Source: JAAYQA01 sp964510345
GTDB taxonomy: Bacteria; Bacillota; Clostridia; Tissierellales; Peptoniphilaceae
Direction of reading: 5' to 3'
Length of the DNA: 64,000 nt
Assembly: GCA_964510345.1 (NCBI GenBank)
Contig: CAZEBB010000002.1
Coordinates: 1-64,000 of the forward strand
In this document: positions 8,082-16,304 of the stretch, piece after piece
How the letters are laid out: each line of letters starts with the position of its first letter
How positions within the stretch are numbered: position 1 is the stretch's first letter
The notes under the pieces: generated by a model
What the model was told of the DNA's origin: nothing
The model's input: the letters and a program-made list of their open reading frames with translations, nothing else
Databases searched by the model: none
Translations under genes and position numbers: made by a program

Positions 8082-9254
8082 CTAATACCCGAATATCCAA
8101 TATCTCATAATCGAGGCAAAATGTCCGGAAAAAATGAAGAACCCGAACATGACGAGGTGAAATGTGACCGCCCATGATAGCAGTCGATATCCCTTTTTGT
8201 CTTTCAGCCTTTGATACAAGGCGCTCTTTTGCTCATACCATTCGTTGCCGGCGAGAAGCGCCCCATGATACAGGCCGTATAATAAATACGAGTAGGTAAA
8301 TCCATGCCATGCCCCCATGATCGACATATTGACGATGTACGCGACAATTGCGACGGGGAGCGTGCCCGAAAACCACTTTTTCTTGAGCAAATTCTTTGCA
8401 ATGCGTGAAAACACGTAGTCGCGAAACCAATGCGATAGGGTGATATGCCAGCGGTTCCAGAAGTCTTTGATATTGATGCTGAGAAACGGCCTGTCAAAGT
8501 TCATTGGTGTTTGGATCCCCATGAGATTCGCTGTTCCCACCGCCATTAGGCTATACCCGGCGAAGTCAAAAAACAGATAAAAGCCGTACAGATAAAAATA
8601 CGCACCGATACGTAACATCGTAAACGAACTTCCGGCTCTTTGTACATAGCCGAATAAAAACGCGGCGATGACGAACTTATACAAAACTCCCATCACGACG
8701 CGTAAAATACCGGTTCCCAAGAGTTCTGCATACTCCACTCTCGGCAGTACGGCGCGGTGATCGGTAGCGAACCTCCGAAATCGATCGATAGGCCCGGAAC
8801 TCATCGTCGGAAAAAAGAGCATGAAGTTCACAAAATCAAGGAGGCGCACCTCTTTGATCAGCCCGTCGTAAATCTCGATGATCAATTGGATCACGCGGAA
8901 ACTGATATAGGACAGCCCGATAAAGCCCAGCGAATGAATGGCGAGGGGCGTCGCCATTTTATTGTAGAGCACGGGCGCGATGGCGATGGCCATCGCCACA
9001 TAATAGTACTTTTTTTCTCTCTTATATTTTTTACGCGCTTTGAGATACCCCATCACATTCAGCCACTGGAGTACAAAAAAACCTGTGAGTGTTGCCAACT
9101 GCTGCGGATGTTGAAAAAATATGGTGACCACAAAAAAAAGTGAGCTGATCAATATCCACACGGCAATTCTCTTCTCGAGCAGTCGCAAAACGATGGCAAT
9201 GCCGATGATGAAAAGCCAAGCGACAAAGAACTCGAACCCGTCAAAATAGCTCAT
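8082..9254 (-). CDS. dltB: DltB, MBOAT-family D-alanine transferase
   Basis: 390 aa, a polytopic membrane protein of the membrane-bound O-acyltransferase family. The conserved FWNRWHITLSHWFRDY block lies near residues 265-280 and the catalytic His in GAWHG at residue 317. It moves the D-alanyl group from DltC across the membrane. The ATG at 9254 overlaps the dltA stop (ATGA), showing translational coupling. Confidence 0.94.
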   Translation of the reverse strand: MSYFDGFEFFVAWLFIIGIAIVLRLLEKRIAVWILISSLFFVVTIFFQHPQQLATLTGFFVLQWLNVMGYLKARKKYKREKKYYYVAMAIAIAPVLYNKMATPLAIHSLGFIGLSYISFRVIQLIIEIYDGLIKEVRLLDFVNFMLFFPTMSSGPIDRFRRFATDHRAVLPRVEYAELLGTGILRVVMGVLYKFVIAAFLFGYVQRAGSSFTMLRIGAYFYLYGFYLFFDFAGYSLMAVGTANLMGIQTPMNFDRPFLSINIKDFWNRWHITLSHWFRDYVFSRIAKNLLKKKWFSGTLPVAIVAYIVNMSIMGAWHGFTYSYLLYGLYHGALLAGNEWYEQKSALYQRLKDKKGYRLLSWAVTFHLVMFGFFIFSGHFASIMRYWIFGY

Positions 9255-10753
9255 CTCTGTTGCTCCATCAACGCCTTGCGATCGATCTTTCCATTTTGGT
9301 TCATCGGCAACGAATCCAAATAGACAAATCGTTGCGGGATCATGTACGGTTGAATATATCGTGCCAGCTCGTGTTTGAGTTCTCGGGTGATCTCCATATC
9401 GATTTCGAGCGTGTCTTTATACACGATATACGCTGTCAATCGCTGAACTTTCCCCTTCACATAATGAGGAAGCACACAGGCTTGTCGCACTGATTCGATC
9501 TTTTGGAGATTGCTCTCGATGTCGCCCAGTTCGATCCGGTAGCCGTGCATTTTGATCTGGGAGTCATTTCGACCAGAGCAAAAGTAATGTGAACCTCTCT
9601 TTTCGCCCAAGTCGCCCGTATAATACCCTTGGTATTGATTCCCTTGATACTCGATGGTTTGAAAGGCAGCTTTTGTCTGTTCGGGGAGGCGAAAATACCC
9701 GGGGCTTACGGTATCTCCCAAAATGACGATCTCACCGGACTCTTCGTTCAGTGTATCGCCTTCGCGAAACAGAAAATGCGTGCCGGGTTTCGGCGTTCCG
9801 ATCGGCAGCGGGTCATAGGTGTTTAGGATCTCGTCGGTGATCTCAATCTCCGTCACGCAGACCGTGGACTCGGTTGGTCCATAGGTATTGATCACACGGG
9901 CTTCAGGGAAGCGCTCGCGTAGTCTCTTAGCGGTCTTATGGGCCAACACTTCACCACAAAACAAGAACGTGCGCAATTTAGGCATCAACGCTTGTGAGAA
10001 TGAGCGGTCGGCGAGGCAAAGATCTGCAAAAGACGGCGTGGAAACGATGATCTGTGCATCGGATTCCTGCAGTTTTTGAAAGAGCGAGGCATAGTCGGAT
10101 TGGATCTGCTTGTCCAGCGCATAAATTGTAGAACCGCTCCCGAGTCCGATGTAAAGGTCCATCACCGAAAGATCAAATGAAAACGGCGCTTGATTGATGA
10201 TGACCGTATCGTCTTGGACTTGAGCGATCGTAACAATCCACTCGTAATACCGATTCAAATTGTCGTAAGTGATCATGACACCTTTGGGCTCGCCGGTGCT
10301 GCCCGAGGTATAAATAATGTAGTACAGGTCCGAACCTTTCACTCGATCGTCCGAAGAATTTGTTACGGCTTGAGACGACAATATCTCTGTCATCTGCGCA
10401 TCGGACAGGATCCGTGGGTCATCCATCGACAAGGGCTCAATTGCGAAAATGACATCCGGATTGACGATGTCGATTATCTTTTGGATGCGATCTTCGGGCA
10501 TCGAAATATCGAGAGGACAGTAGGCTCGGCCGGCTTTCACGCAACCCAAAAACGCCGCCAACATCCGCGGATGTTTGTGACCATATACGATGACGGGGAT
10601 ACGCGCCTCTCCTTGTGCCAGTAGAAACGAGGCAATGCGATCGGATTCCTCGGCCAACTGCCGATACGTGTACTCCAATCGTTGTTTCCCGTCGTCATAA
10701 ATATAGGCGACCTTCGCCGTTTGTGCGTGATTTGCCAACAGATCTAATAGCAT
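9251..10753 (-). CDS. dltA: DltA, D-alanine--D-alanyl carrier protein ligase
   Basis: 500 aa adenylating enzyme. The AMP-binding motif YTSGSTGEPKG is near residues 150-160, the adenylation core reads NTYGPTESTV, and the C-terminal catalytic Lys is in the NGKIDRKAL segment. It activates D-alanine with ATP and loads DltC, making teichoic acids less anionic and giving resistance to cationic peptides. The start chosen is the ATG at 10753, preceded by GCAGGAG at good spacing; a longer frame from 10789 lacks a ribosome site. First gene of dltABCDX. Confidence 0.93.
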   Translation of the reverse strand: MLLDLLANHAQTAKVAYIYDDGKQRLEYTYRQLAEESDRIASFLLAQGEARIPVIVYGHKHPRMLAAFLGCVKAGRAYCPLDISMPEDRIQKIIDIVNPDVIFAIEPLSMDDPRILSDAQMTEILSSQAVTNSSDDRVKGSDLYYIIYTSGSTGEPKGVMITYDNLNRYYEWIVTIAQVQDDTVIINQAPFSFDLSVMDLYIGLGSGSTIYALDKQIQSDYASLFQKLQESDAQIIVSTPSFADLCLADRSFSQALMPKLRTFLFCGEVLAHKTAKRLRERFPEARVINTYGPTESTVCVTEIEITDEILNTYDPLPIGTPKPGTHFLFREGDTLNEESGEIVILGDTVSPGYFRLPEQTKAAFQTIEYQGNQYQGYYTGDLGEKRGSHYFCSGRNDSQIKMHGYRIELGDIESNLQKIESVRQACVLPHYVKGKVQRLTAYIVYKDTLEIDMEITRELKHELARYIQPYMIPQRFVYLDSLPMNQNGKIDRKALMEQQR

Positions 10754-10810
10754 ATTTGACTCCTGCAGTGTATGTCGATTTAGGCTCATAAATTATATTG
10801 ATTTGGAATT

Positions 10811-10840
10811 AGTATATCCTAGGCATTCGCGTTTTGTAAA
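10811..10840 (-). promoter_or_regulatory. Candidate dlt promoter
   Basis: Minus strand: TTTACA (10835-10840), 18 bp, TATACT (10811-10816). The leader to the dltA start is about 50 nt. It is divergent from the FNR-like box that serves the metal operon. Confidence 0.55.
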
Positions 10841-10895
10841 GTTGAAACCTATCGGGGATCTGTCGATTCATTCGCGTCAAAAAACCGAACGATGC

Positions 10896-10942
10896 TTGAC
10901 GTGCATCAAGGTAAACCTACCAAAAAAGGGGTATTCTATACT
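10896..10942 (+). promoter_or_regulatory. FNR/CRP-like box and activator-type promoter of the metal/redox operon
   Basis: TTGACGTGCATCAA (10896-10909) differs from the FNR consensus TTGAT-N4-ATCAA at one half-site base. A -10 hexamer TATTCT lies at 10932-10937 (an overlapping TATACT is at 10937-10942), and there is no good -35. The box centre would be about 41.5 bp before the expected start site, the standard class II activator position. The operon encodes a Crp/Fnr protein whose recognition helix has the FNR-type ExxSR pattern, so autoregulation is likely. Confidence 0.65.
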
Positions 10943-10970
10943 CAATCAAATGAACGAAGGAGAGATCATC

Positions 10971-11186
10971 ATGAAAAAAATCAACTTGGAATTAGACCAA
11001 CTCACTTGCCCGACTTGCGTCACGAAAATCCAGAACAAATTGGACCAGACCAAAGGCATCGAAAATGCCAAAGTGCTCTTTACCTCGAGCAAAGTGAAAG
11101 CCGACTACGATGAAACGCAGCTCTCTCAGGAAGACATTGTACTGGCGATCGAGTCATTAGGTTTTGAAGTTCTCAAAGTAAAATAA
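10971..11186 (+). CDS. CopZ-like heavy-metal-associated (HMA) domain protein
   Basis: 71 aa, a single ferredoxin-like HMA fold. The metal motif is LTCPTC, a CxxC with Pro-Thr between the Cys, near residues 10-15. It ends ALESLGFEV-like (AIESLGFEVLKVK). Such proteins hand soft metals to P1B ATPases, and this one precedes an ATPase that lacks its own N-terminal HMA domain. The start is the ATG at 10971 because AAGGAGAG lies upstream; the longer frame to 10803 covers the promoter. The metal is not known from sequence. Confidence 0.82.
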   Translation: MKKINLELDQLTCPTCVTKIQNKLDQTKGIENAKVLFTSSKVKADYDETQLSQEDIVLAIESLGFEVLKVK

Positions 11187-11210
11187 GTAAAGGAAGAAAG
11201 GGCTGATGGT

Positions 11211-13046
11211 ATGCTGATCGCAATCAATAAACAATTAGGAAAATGGCGTACACCGATCCTGGTGATTTCCGCCGTACTCATCGCACTAGGGTTTGCCATC
11301 GACCGCAGAATCCTGATCGCTGCGACTTTTGTCGCCGTGTTGCCGATTTTCATCAAAGCATTAATGGCACTCACGCAAAAAGCGTTCAGTATCGAAATGC
11401 TGGTCGTCATCGCGGTGATCGGAGCGCTGTATCTCGCCGAGTATAACGAGAGCAGCTTAGTCAGCTTTTTCTTCCTCTTCGGAGATTTCTTAGAAGCTAA
11501 GACACTCGAAAAAACGCGTAACTCGATCAAAGGACTGCTGGATTTGGTCCCGCAGGAGGCGACCGTCCTCAGAGACGGAGAGCCGGTCCTCGTGCCGGTT
11601 GACGAGATCGAAATCGGTGACCACATCCTGATGAAGACCGGCGAAAAGGTCGCGGTTGACGGGGTGATCATCGAAGGTACGGGAAACCTGAACCAGGCAA
11701 GCATGACCGGTGAATCACTCCCGGTTTATAAAGAAGTGCAAGACGAGGTATTTGCGGGCACGATCCTTGAGCTCGGCACCCTCGTCGTTGAAGCCAAAAA
11801 AGTCGGCGACGACACTTCTTTCGCCCAGATGATTGAATTAGTTGAAGAAGCACAAGAAACGAAGACCACGGCTGAAAAGTTTTTGAACCGATTTGCCAAA
11901 TGGTACACGCCACTGATTGTCGTGCTCTCCGTTGTGGTATATTTCATTACAAAGAACTTGCACATGGCGATTACTTTTCTCGTCATCGCATGCCCGGGCG
12001 CATTGGTCATCGGCGCACCGGTGAGCACCGTCGTCGGAATCGGCAACGCGGCACGCCAAGGCGTTCTGTTTAAAGGCGGTGAATCGTTGGAGAAGACCTC
12101 ACAGGTCGACACCGTTTTGTTTGACAAAACCGGCACCCTGACCAAAGGCGTTCCCGCCGTCACTCTGTTTGACGTCTTTCATCCCGAAAATGAACAAACT
12201 GTCATCGACTCCGTCTTTTACGCGGAGCAGGTGTCCGAGCATCCGCTCGGGCAGGCGATCTCTGGTTTTCTTCGTCCCCGCGTCAGCACCGACGAGAAGA
12301 ATATCACGGCTTCCGTCGTTCCCGGGCAAGGTGTCAAAGGGGAACGCGACGGCAAGCAAATCTTGGTCGGCAATGAACACCTGATTGAAACCCACGAGAT
12401 CGAGGTCCCGGAGGCGCTGCGTGAGCGCATACGCCAAGAGCAGGCGACCGGAAAAACGGTTATGCTGATGGCGATCGGCGATCGGATCGAAGGGCTCATC
12501 GGCATCGAAGATCCGCTGAAAGAAGGCGCGATCGACGCGATTGCATCGCTGAGAAAGTCCGGTATCAAAAACATCTTCATGTTAAGTGGCGACCATCAGG
12601 AGACGGTGACCGCCGTTGCCGCTGCCCTTCATTTGGATGGAGCGTACGGATCGTTGCACCCGCAGGACAAGGCGGATCTCGTCAAGAAATTTAAGGGCGA
12701 AGGCCGCACGGTTCTCATGGCGGGTGACGGCGTCAATGACGCCGCTGCTATCGCACTGGCCGATGTCGGTCTGGCGATGGGCATGGGCGGATCGGATGTT
12801 TCCATCGAGACTTCAGATGTCGTCTTGATGTCACATGAACTCAAGCAGATTGCCATCGCGAAACGAATTGCCAAACAGACCGTATCAAATATCCGACAAA
12901 ATACAGGCATTGCCATGGTCACCGTTCTCTTGTTGCTCGCCGGTGTCCTGATGCAAAAAGTGGGACTTTCCATCGGTATGTTTGTACACGAAGGAAGTAT
13001 CCTCCTCGTTTTATTGAATGCCATGAGGATGATTCAAAGAAAGTGA
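11211..13046 (+). CDS. P1B-type metal-transporting ATPase with CPG membrane motif
   Basis: 611 aa. It shows MTGESLP (actuator), phosphorylation site DKTGTLTKG at residue 305, SEHPLGQ in the nucleotide domain, and GDGVNDAAA. The transport-site motif in the membrane is C261-P-G, not the CPC of Cu/Zn/Cd pumps or SPC of Co/Fe pumps; this variant occurs in Firmicute homologues of uncertain specificity. No N-terminal metal-binding domain is present; the preceding small HMA protein probably supplies it. The gene is followed after 6 bp by a Crp/Fnr gene. It probably exports a soft or transition metal; which one is open. Confidence 0.88.
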   Translation: MLIAINKQLGKWRTPILVISAVLIALGFAIDRRILIAATFVAVLPIFIKALMALTQKAFSIEMLVVIAVIGALYLAEYNESSLVSFFFLFGDFLEAKTLEKTRNSIKGLLDLVPQEATVLRDGEPVLVPVDEIEIGDHILMKTGEKVAVDGVIIEGTGNLNQASMTGESLPVYKEVQDEVFAGTILELGTLVVEAKKVGDDTSFAQMIELVEEAQETKTTAEKFLNRFAKWYTPLIVVLSVVVYFITKNLHMAITFLVIACPGALVIGAPVSTVVGIGNAARQGVLFKGGESLEKTSQVDTVLFDKTGTLTKGVPAVTLFDVFHPENEQTVIDSVFYAEQVSEHPLGQAISGFLRPRVSTDEKNITASVVPGQGVKGERDGKQILVGNEHLIETHEIEVPEALRERIRQEQATGKTVMLMAIGDRIEGLIGIEDPLKEGAIDAIASLRKSGIKNIFMLSGDHQETVTAVAAALHLDGAYGSLHPQDKADLVKKFKGEGRTVLMAGDGVNDAAAIALADVGLAMGMGGSDVSIETSDVVLMSHELKQIAIAKRIAKQTVSNIRQNTGIAMVTVLLLLAGVLMQKVGLSIGMFVHEGSILLVLLNAMRMIQRK

Positions 13047-13052
13047 GGCGAC

Positions 13053-13697
13053 ATGAGTATTCATAGTTGCGCGCATATCGTCCCGTTCTTCCGCGACCTC
13101 TCTCATGATGAAGTGGAAGAACTGAACGATGCACTCCAGCATACAAAACTCAAAAAAAACGAAACGCTGTTTCGCCCCGGAGAAGTATCTGACACCCTCT
13201 ACGTTTTGTCAGCCGGGGAGATCCACCTGATCAAATTAAATGAAAATGGAAAAGAACAGCTCGTTTCCGTCCTCAACCCCGGTGATTTCATCGGGGAACT
13301 TTCCATTATTACGAGAACGGAACACGGGACATTGGCCGTTGCGTCAAAACCCAGCGCACTGTGTATGTTGAGCTACGAAAGTTTTCAGCGTTTCCTCATG
13401 CGGTACCCGCAAGTCGCGATGCGCATCATGGAACAATTGTCACAACAGCTCCAAAACGCACAGGAACAGACACTGACCATCGCAACAGACAGCGTCCAAA
13501 ACCGCATCGGTCGGTATTTACTTGAACAAGACGGCACATTGACGATGAAGAAAAAAGATTTGGCCTCGTTTTTAGGCACAACGCCGGAAAGTGTGTCGCG
13601 CACCTTAAAGCAATTTGAAGAAAACGGTGCGATCACGAAGAAGACCGCAAGTCAGTTTGTGATTCAAGACCCGGATTTATTGATCACACCTGAATAA
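13053..13697 (+). CDS. Crp/Fnr-family transcriptional regulator
   Basis: 214 aa. An N-terminal cyclic-nucleotide-binding-type beta barrel (about residues 10-125) has the GEIHLIKLNENGKEQLV and GDFIGELS segments, then the long dimerization helix, then a winged helix. The recognition helix reads TPESVSRTLKQF; the E-S-V-S-R pattern is the one FNR uses to read TTGA half-sites. Only two Cys are visible (residues 6 and about 109), so an FNR-type four-Cys iron-sulfur cluster is unlikely; redox or metal sensing by the two Cys is possible. It likely binds the box at 10896-10909. Confidence 0.87.
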   Translation: MSIHSCAHIVPFFRDLSHDEVEELNDALQHTKLKKNETLFRPGEVSDTLYVLSAGEIHLIKLNENGKEQLVSVLNPGDFIGELSIITRTEHGTLAVASKPSALCMLSYESFQRFLMRYPQVAMRIMEQLSQQLQNAQEQTLTIATDSVQNRIGRYLLEQDGTLTMKKKDLASFLGTTPESVSRTLKQFEENGAITKKTASQFVIQDPDLLITPE

Positions 13698-13712
13698 TGG
13701 AAAGGAAAAACC

Positions 13713-14051
13713 ATGAAGAATATCATCGTCTATACGAGCTCCACATGACCCCACTGCAAGACCGCCAAGGATTTCCTTGCCAGTGAAAATCTACCGTATA
13801 CTGAAAAGAATGTGCAAATGAGCGCACAAGCGCAACATGAGCTCCAAGAACTCGGCGCACGAGGCGTCCCTACCTTTGTCATCGGCGATGAGGTGATCGT
13901 AGGCTTAGACCGTGCTCGCATTCTCGCTGCGGTCGACTTTCGCGTACAGCCTTGTCCCCACTGCCAAAAAAAGCTGAAGACGCCAAAGAACAAAGGGAAA
14001 GTGAAAATCACCTGCCCGCATTGTAAGGGACAGTTTGTGACCCAGACGTAA
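13713..14051 (+). CDS. Selenocysteine-containing glutaredoxin-like protein with C-terminal zinc ribbon
   Basis: 112 codons with one in-frame TGA at 13746-13748 (codon 12). The frame reads MKNIIVYTSST-TGA-PHCKTAKDFL, so TGA stands exactly where glutaredoxins have the catalytic Cys of CPHC; the residue is probably selenocysteine (UPHC). The cis-Pro GVPTFVIGDEV and GLDRARI segments complete a glutaredoxin/NrdH fold. After residue 78 comes a zinc ribbon with Cys pairs 81/84 and 101/104 (both CPHC). AAAGGA precedes the ATG at 13713, 15 bp after the Crp/Fnr gene. Automated calling would give either a pseudogene or a truncated product from 13812. Sec-containing glutaredoxins are known in Clostridia; the zinc-ribbon tail looks unusual. 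Confidence 0.82.
13753..13784 (+). promoter_or_regulatory. Candidate bacterial SECIS hairpin
   Basis: Directly after the TGA, ACTG (13753-13756) pairs with CAGT (13781-13784), and CAAGG (13766-13770) pairs with CCTTG (13775-13779), leaving an apical loop ATTT about 23 nt from the TGA. Opening the last G-C pair puts a G at the start of the loop, as in known bacterial SECIS elements. The fold is partly asymmetric and was judged by eye. Confidence 0.55.
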
Positions 14052-14074
14052 ACAACCCGATGAGATGTCATCCA

Positions 14075-14117
14075 AAGCCTGCACCCCGAGAGTAATCGCT
14101 AAGGTGTCGGCTTTTCT
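14075..14117 (+). terminator. Terminator of the metal/redox operon
   Basis: AAGCC and CACC (14075-14085) pair with GGTG and GGCTT (14103-14113) with 2-nt internal mismatches, followed by TTTTCTT. It lies just after the glutaredoxin gene. Confidence 0.7.
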
Positions 14118-14235
14118 TGTGTTAATACCTGATAATAATTGTGAAATAATGTCCTCATGTGCTAGAATGGTATAAGAAGAAAACATTATCAACCATGATA
14201 ACGTAAACGATCGCATCAACAGAAAGGAGATATCG

Positions 14236-14778
14236 ATGAACCGATCCTATTTAATCACAACTGCCATTCGTCAACTGGAGTCGAAGAGGAAACGATTCCT
14301 CATATGGGGCGCAATTGTCGCCGGCATTTCTCTGTTTGGAATCTTGACCGGCCTTTTTGAACCGAACAGCGAGTTGCGTGAGCACGTAGGAACCTATTCG
14401 GTACTTCTTTTATTGGGAATTTTTTTGCTCTACAAGTTTGTTGACTACAAAAACAGAATCAAAGCCGCTAAGCAATACGATGCCGTCTTCATGAATGACA
14501 GCGACGGATTTATCAGCATCGACGAACTCTCGCGAAAGCTAGGAAAAGATGAGGCGAGAATACGAAAAGAACTCGACTCGTTCTTCCAACGGGATCTCTT
14601 TCACTCCTCGACCCTGAGCTTACACGAGTCCCCGGGCGTTACTCTCGCAAATGCGGGCCAAAATGACAAATTCGTCGTCATTCAATGCCCCAGCTGTTCT
14701 GCAAAAAGCCGCGTACGCAGCGGTAGCCATGCGGTCTGCCCCTATTGCAAAAGCGTTTTAGACACCTATCAGCCGTAG
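14236..14778 (+). CDS. Membrane protein with winged-helix-like middle and C-terminal zinc ribbon, function unknown
   Basis: 180 aa. Two adjacent membrane helices occupy about residues 22-42 and 52-70. The cytoplasmic middle (residues 80-130: DGFISIDELSRKLGKDEARIRKELDS) looks like a small helix-turn-helix or PCI-like fold. It ends in a zinc ribbon with CPSC and CPYC. AAAGGAGAT precedes the ATG. A TGATAATAATT half-site of Fur-type appearance lies about 100 bp upstream. I do not recognise the family. The stop is one base from the stop of the convergent P-loop gene. Confidence 0.72.
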   Translation: MNRSYLITTAIRQLESKRKRFLIWGAIVAGISLFGILTGLFEPNSELREHVGTYSVLLLLGIFLLYKFVDYKNRIKAAKQYDAVFMNDSDGFISIDELSRKLGKDEARIRKELDSFFQRDLFHSSTLSLHESPGVTLANAGQNDKFVVIQCPSCSAKSRVRSGSHAVCPYCKSVLDTYQP

Positions 14779-14779
14779 C

Positions 14780-15343
14780 CTACCCGTAGCTTTTATTCGA
14801 TGAGCCGAGATCCTGGCGCAATCGGTCCAGCCAACTGTCCAATGTGAGCTCGTAGTCGTCATCAATCAAGACCATATCGCATCCGTACTCGTTGCAGCCC
14901 TCACGGTACCGTTGATTTTCTGCGATGAGCCGCTCCACCGTCACATAGGAATCATCGATTCTCGTTTCGATATCGGAGCTATGCTCTCTGATCTCGGAAA
15001 AGTTCTTTTCAATATACGCATCCGTCATTACGAGACATACCGCCCGAATCTGCGGTCGGTAACCGGCGTCGAAACTCCTCTCCCAATCAAATGGGATATA
15101 GCACCCCTCAATGATCATGTTCTGATCATTTTCGATGGCGGTTTTGATCATTTCGCTAACGATCGGCCACAGGTACTCCGTTAGCTCTCGATCATCTTCG
15201 ACCGTCAACGGACACAATCCGCTTCGGATGAGTCCCATCTTCAGGTGATCGATCGATAGATATGGAATCTGATACATTTCAAGCAGACGCTGCGCCAATT
15301 TTGTCTTCCCCACGTGCGTCGCACCGTAGATCAAAAATATCAT
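14780..15343 (-). CDS. P-loop kinase-like protein (2-phosphoglycerate kinase/AAA type)
   Basis: 187 aa. A Walker A GATHVGKTKLA lies at the N-terminus, followed by SIDHLKMGLIRSGL, as in adenylate-kinase-like small-molecule kinases. NMIIEGCYIPF gives the second nucleotide strand. Firmicutes carry many single-domain proteins of this type without known substrate. The start taken is the second Met (15343), an alternative being 15346. It converges on the zinc-ribbon gene with a 1-nt gap and stands alone. Confidence 0.7.
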   Translation of the reverse strand: MIFLIYGATHVGKTKLAQRLLEMYQIPYLSIDHLKMGLIRSGLCPLTVEDDRELTEYLWPIVSEMIKTAIENDQNMIIEGCYIPFDWERSFDAGYRPQIRAVCLVMTDAYIEKNFSEIREHSSDIETRIDDSYVTVERLIAENQRYREGCNEYGCDMVLIDDDYELTLDSWLDRLRQDLGSSNKSYG

Positions 15344-15387
15344 CACGTCCCTCCTTTTGTCACCTTCATCCCATAATATACGTGTTT

Positions 15388-15419
15388 CAAAAAAAGCGCC
15401 ACCCGTTAAGGTGACGCTT
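15388..15419 (-). terminator. Terminator of the serine dehydratase operon
   Basis: Minus strand: AAGCGTCACC, short loop, GGGTGGCGCTT then a T-run, 6 bp after the sdaAA stop. Confidence 0.8.
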
Positions 15420-15425
15420 ACTTTG

Positions 15426-16295
15426 TTATCCTTGTGCGAGGATCCGTTTCCACTCTTCTCCGGTCGGAGTCGTCGCCAGTCCTCCCAACGCCGTCTCTCT
15501 CAGGCTGACATGGATTTGCTGTCCGATGCGGTACATGGAGTTGATGACTTCATCCCACGGCACTTTCGTGACGACGCCGGCTAAGGCCATCTCCGCCGCC
15601 ATGATTGCGATCGACGCACCGGCGGCATTTCGCTTGATACAAGGTACTTCGACCAAGCCACCGAGCGGGTCGCAAGTGAGTCCGAGCATATTTTTCAGCG
15701 CCAATGCCATCGCATCGGCCGCTTGTGAAGGCGTGCCTCCCATCATCTCGACCAGCGCTCCGGCAGCCATGGCAGCAGCCGAACCGATCTCAGCTTGGCA
15801 GCCTCCTGCAGCACCGGAGATGAAAGCATTGTTGGCGATCACATAGCCGAAGGCGCCGGCGGTGAAAATGTGTTTCACCACGGTTTCATCGGGAAGGCCG
15901 AATTTCTCCTGCATGGAGATGAGGACTGCCGGCAAAACGCCGGAGGACCCTGCGGTCGGCGTCGCACATATAATCCCCATCGCCGCGTTTACCTCATTGG
16001 TGGCGACAGCATAGGTGATGGCATTCATAAAGGTCGTATCGGTCAGCATCTTGCCCGTTACGGTGTATTCATGGAGCTTTTTGGCATCGCCTCCGGTAAA
16101 ACCGGAGTGAGATGTAACACCTTCAATCCCACGCTTGACGGCATTTTTCATGACTTGGTACTGGGTGTTCATTCGGTCGAGGATCTCTGCCTCCGAAGAA
16201 CCGGTCGCCTTTTTCTCGTTTTCGATCATCAATTCATAGATCTTTTTGCCCGAGCTTTCAGCGATCTCCACCAGTTCGGCTACATTCGTAAACAT
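15426..16295 (-). CDS. sdaAA: L-serine ammonia-lyase, iron-sulfur-dependent, alpha subunit
   Basis: 289 aa, the catalytic subunit of the two-chain Fe-S serine dehydratase that converts L-serine to pyruvate and ammonia. The family blocks HSGFTGGDAKKL, ICATPTAGSSGVLPAVL and LTCDPLGGLVEVPCIKRNA are present and contain the Cys that hold the 4Fe-4S cluster. GGAGGAGCG precedes the ATG at 16295. The gene follows sdaAB after 9 bp. The enzyme supports serine fermentation and is oxygen-sensitive. Confidence 0.95.
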   Translation of the reverse strand: MFTNVAELVEIAESSGKKIYELMIENEKKATGSSEAEILDRMNTQYQVMKNAVKRGIEGVTSHSGFTGGDAKKLHEYTVTGKMLTDTTFMNAITYAVATNEVNAAMGIICATPTAGSSGVLPAVLISMQEKFGLPDETVVKHIFTAGAFGYVIANNAFISGAAGGCQAEIGSAAAMAAGALVEMMGGTPSQAADAMALALKNMLGLTCDPLGGLVEVPCIKRNAAGASIAIMAAEMALAGVVTKVPWDEVINSMYRIGQQIHVSLRETALGGLATTPTGEEWKRILAQG

Positions 16296-16304
16296 ACGCT
16301 CCTC

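Noticed and set aside
13812..14051. Short 79-codon protein starting after the TGA
   Set aside because: It would lack the first strand and catalytic site of the glutaredoxin fold and has no clear ribosome site. The Sec-containing frame explains the region better.
13713..14051. Glutaredoxin gene as a pseudogene with a nonsense mutation
   Set aside because: The TGA is exactly at the catalytic Cys, every other feature of the frame is intact, and a hairpin follows. Chance decay would not favour this position.
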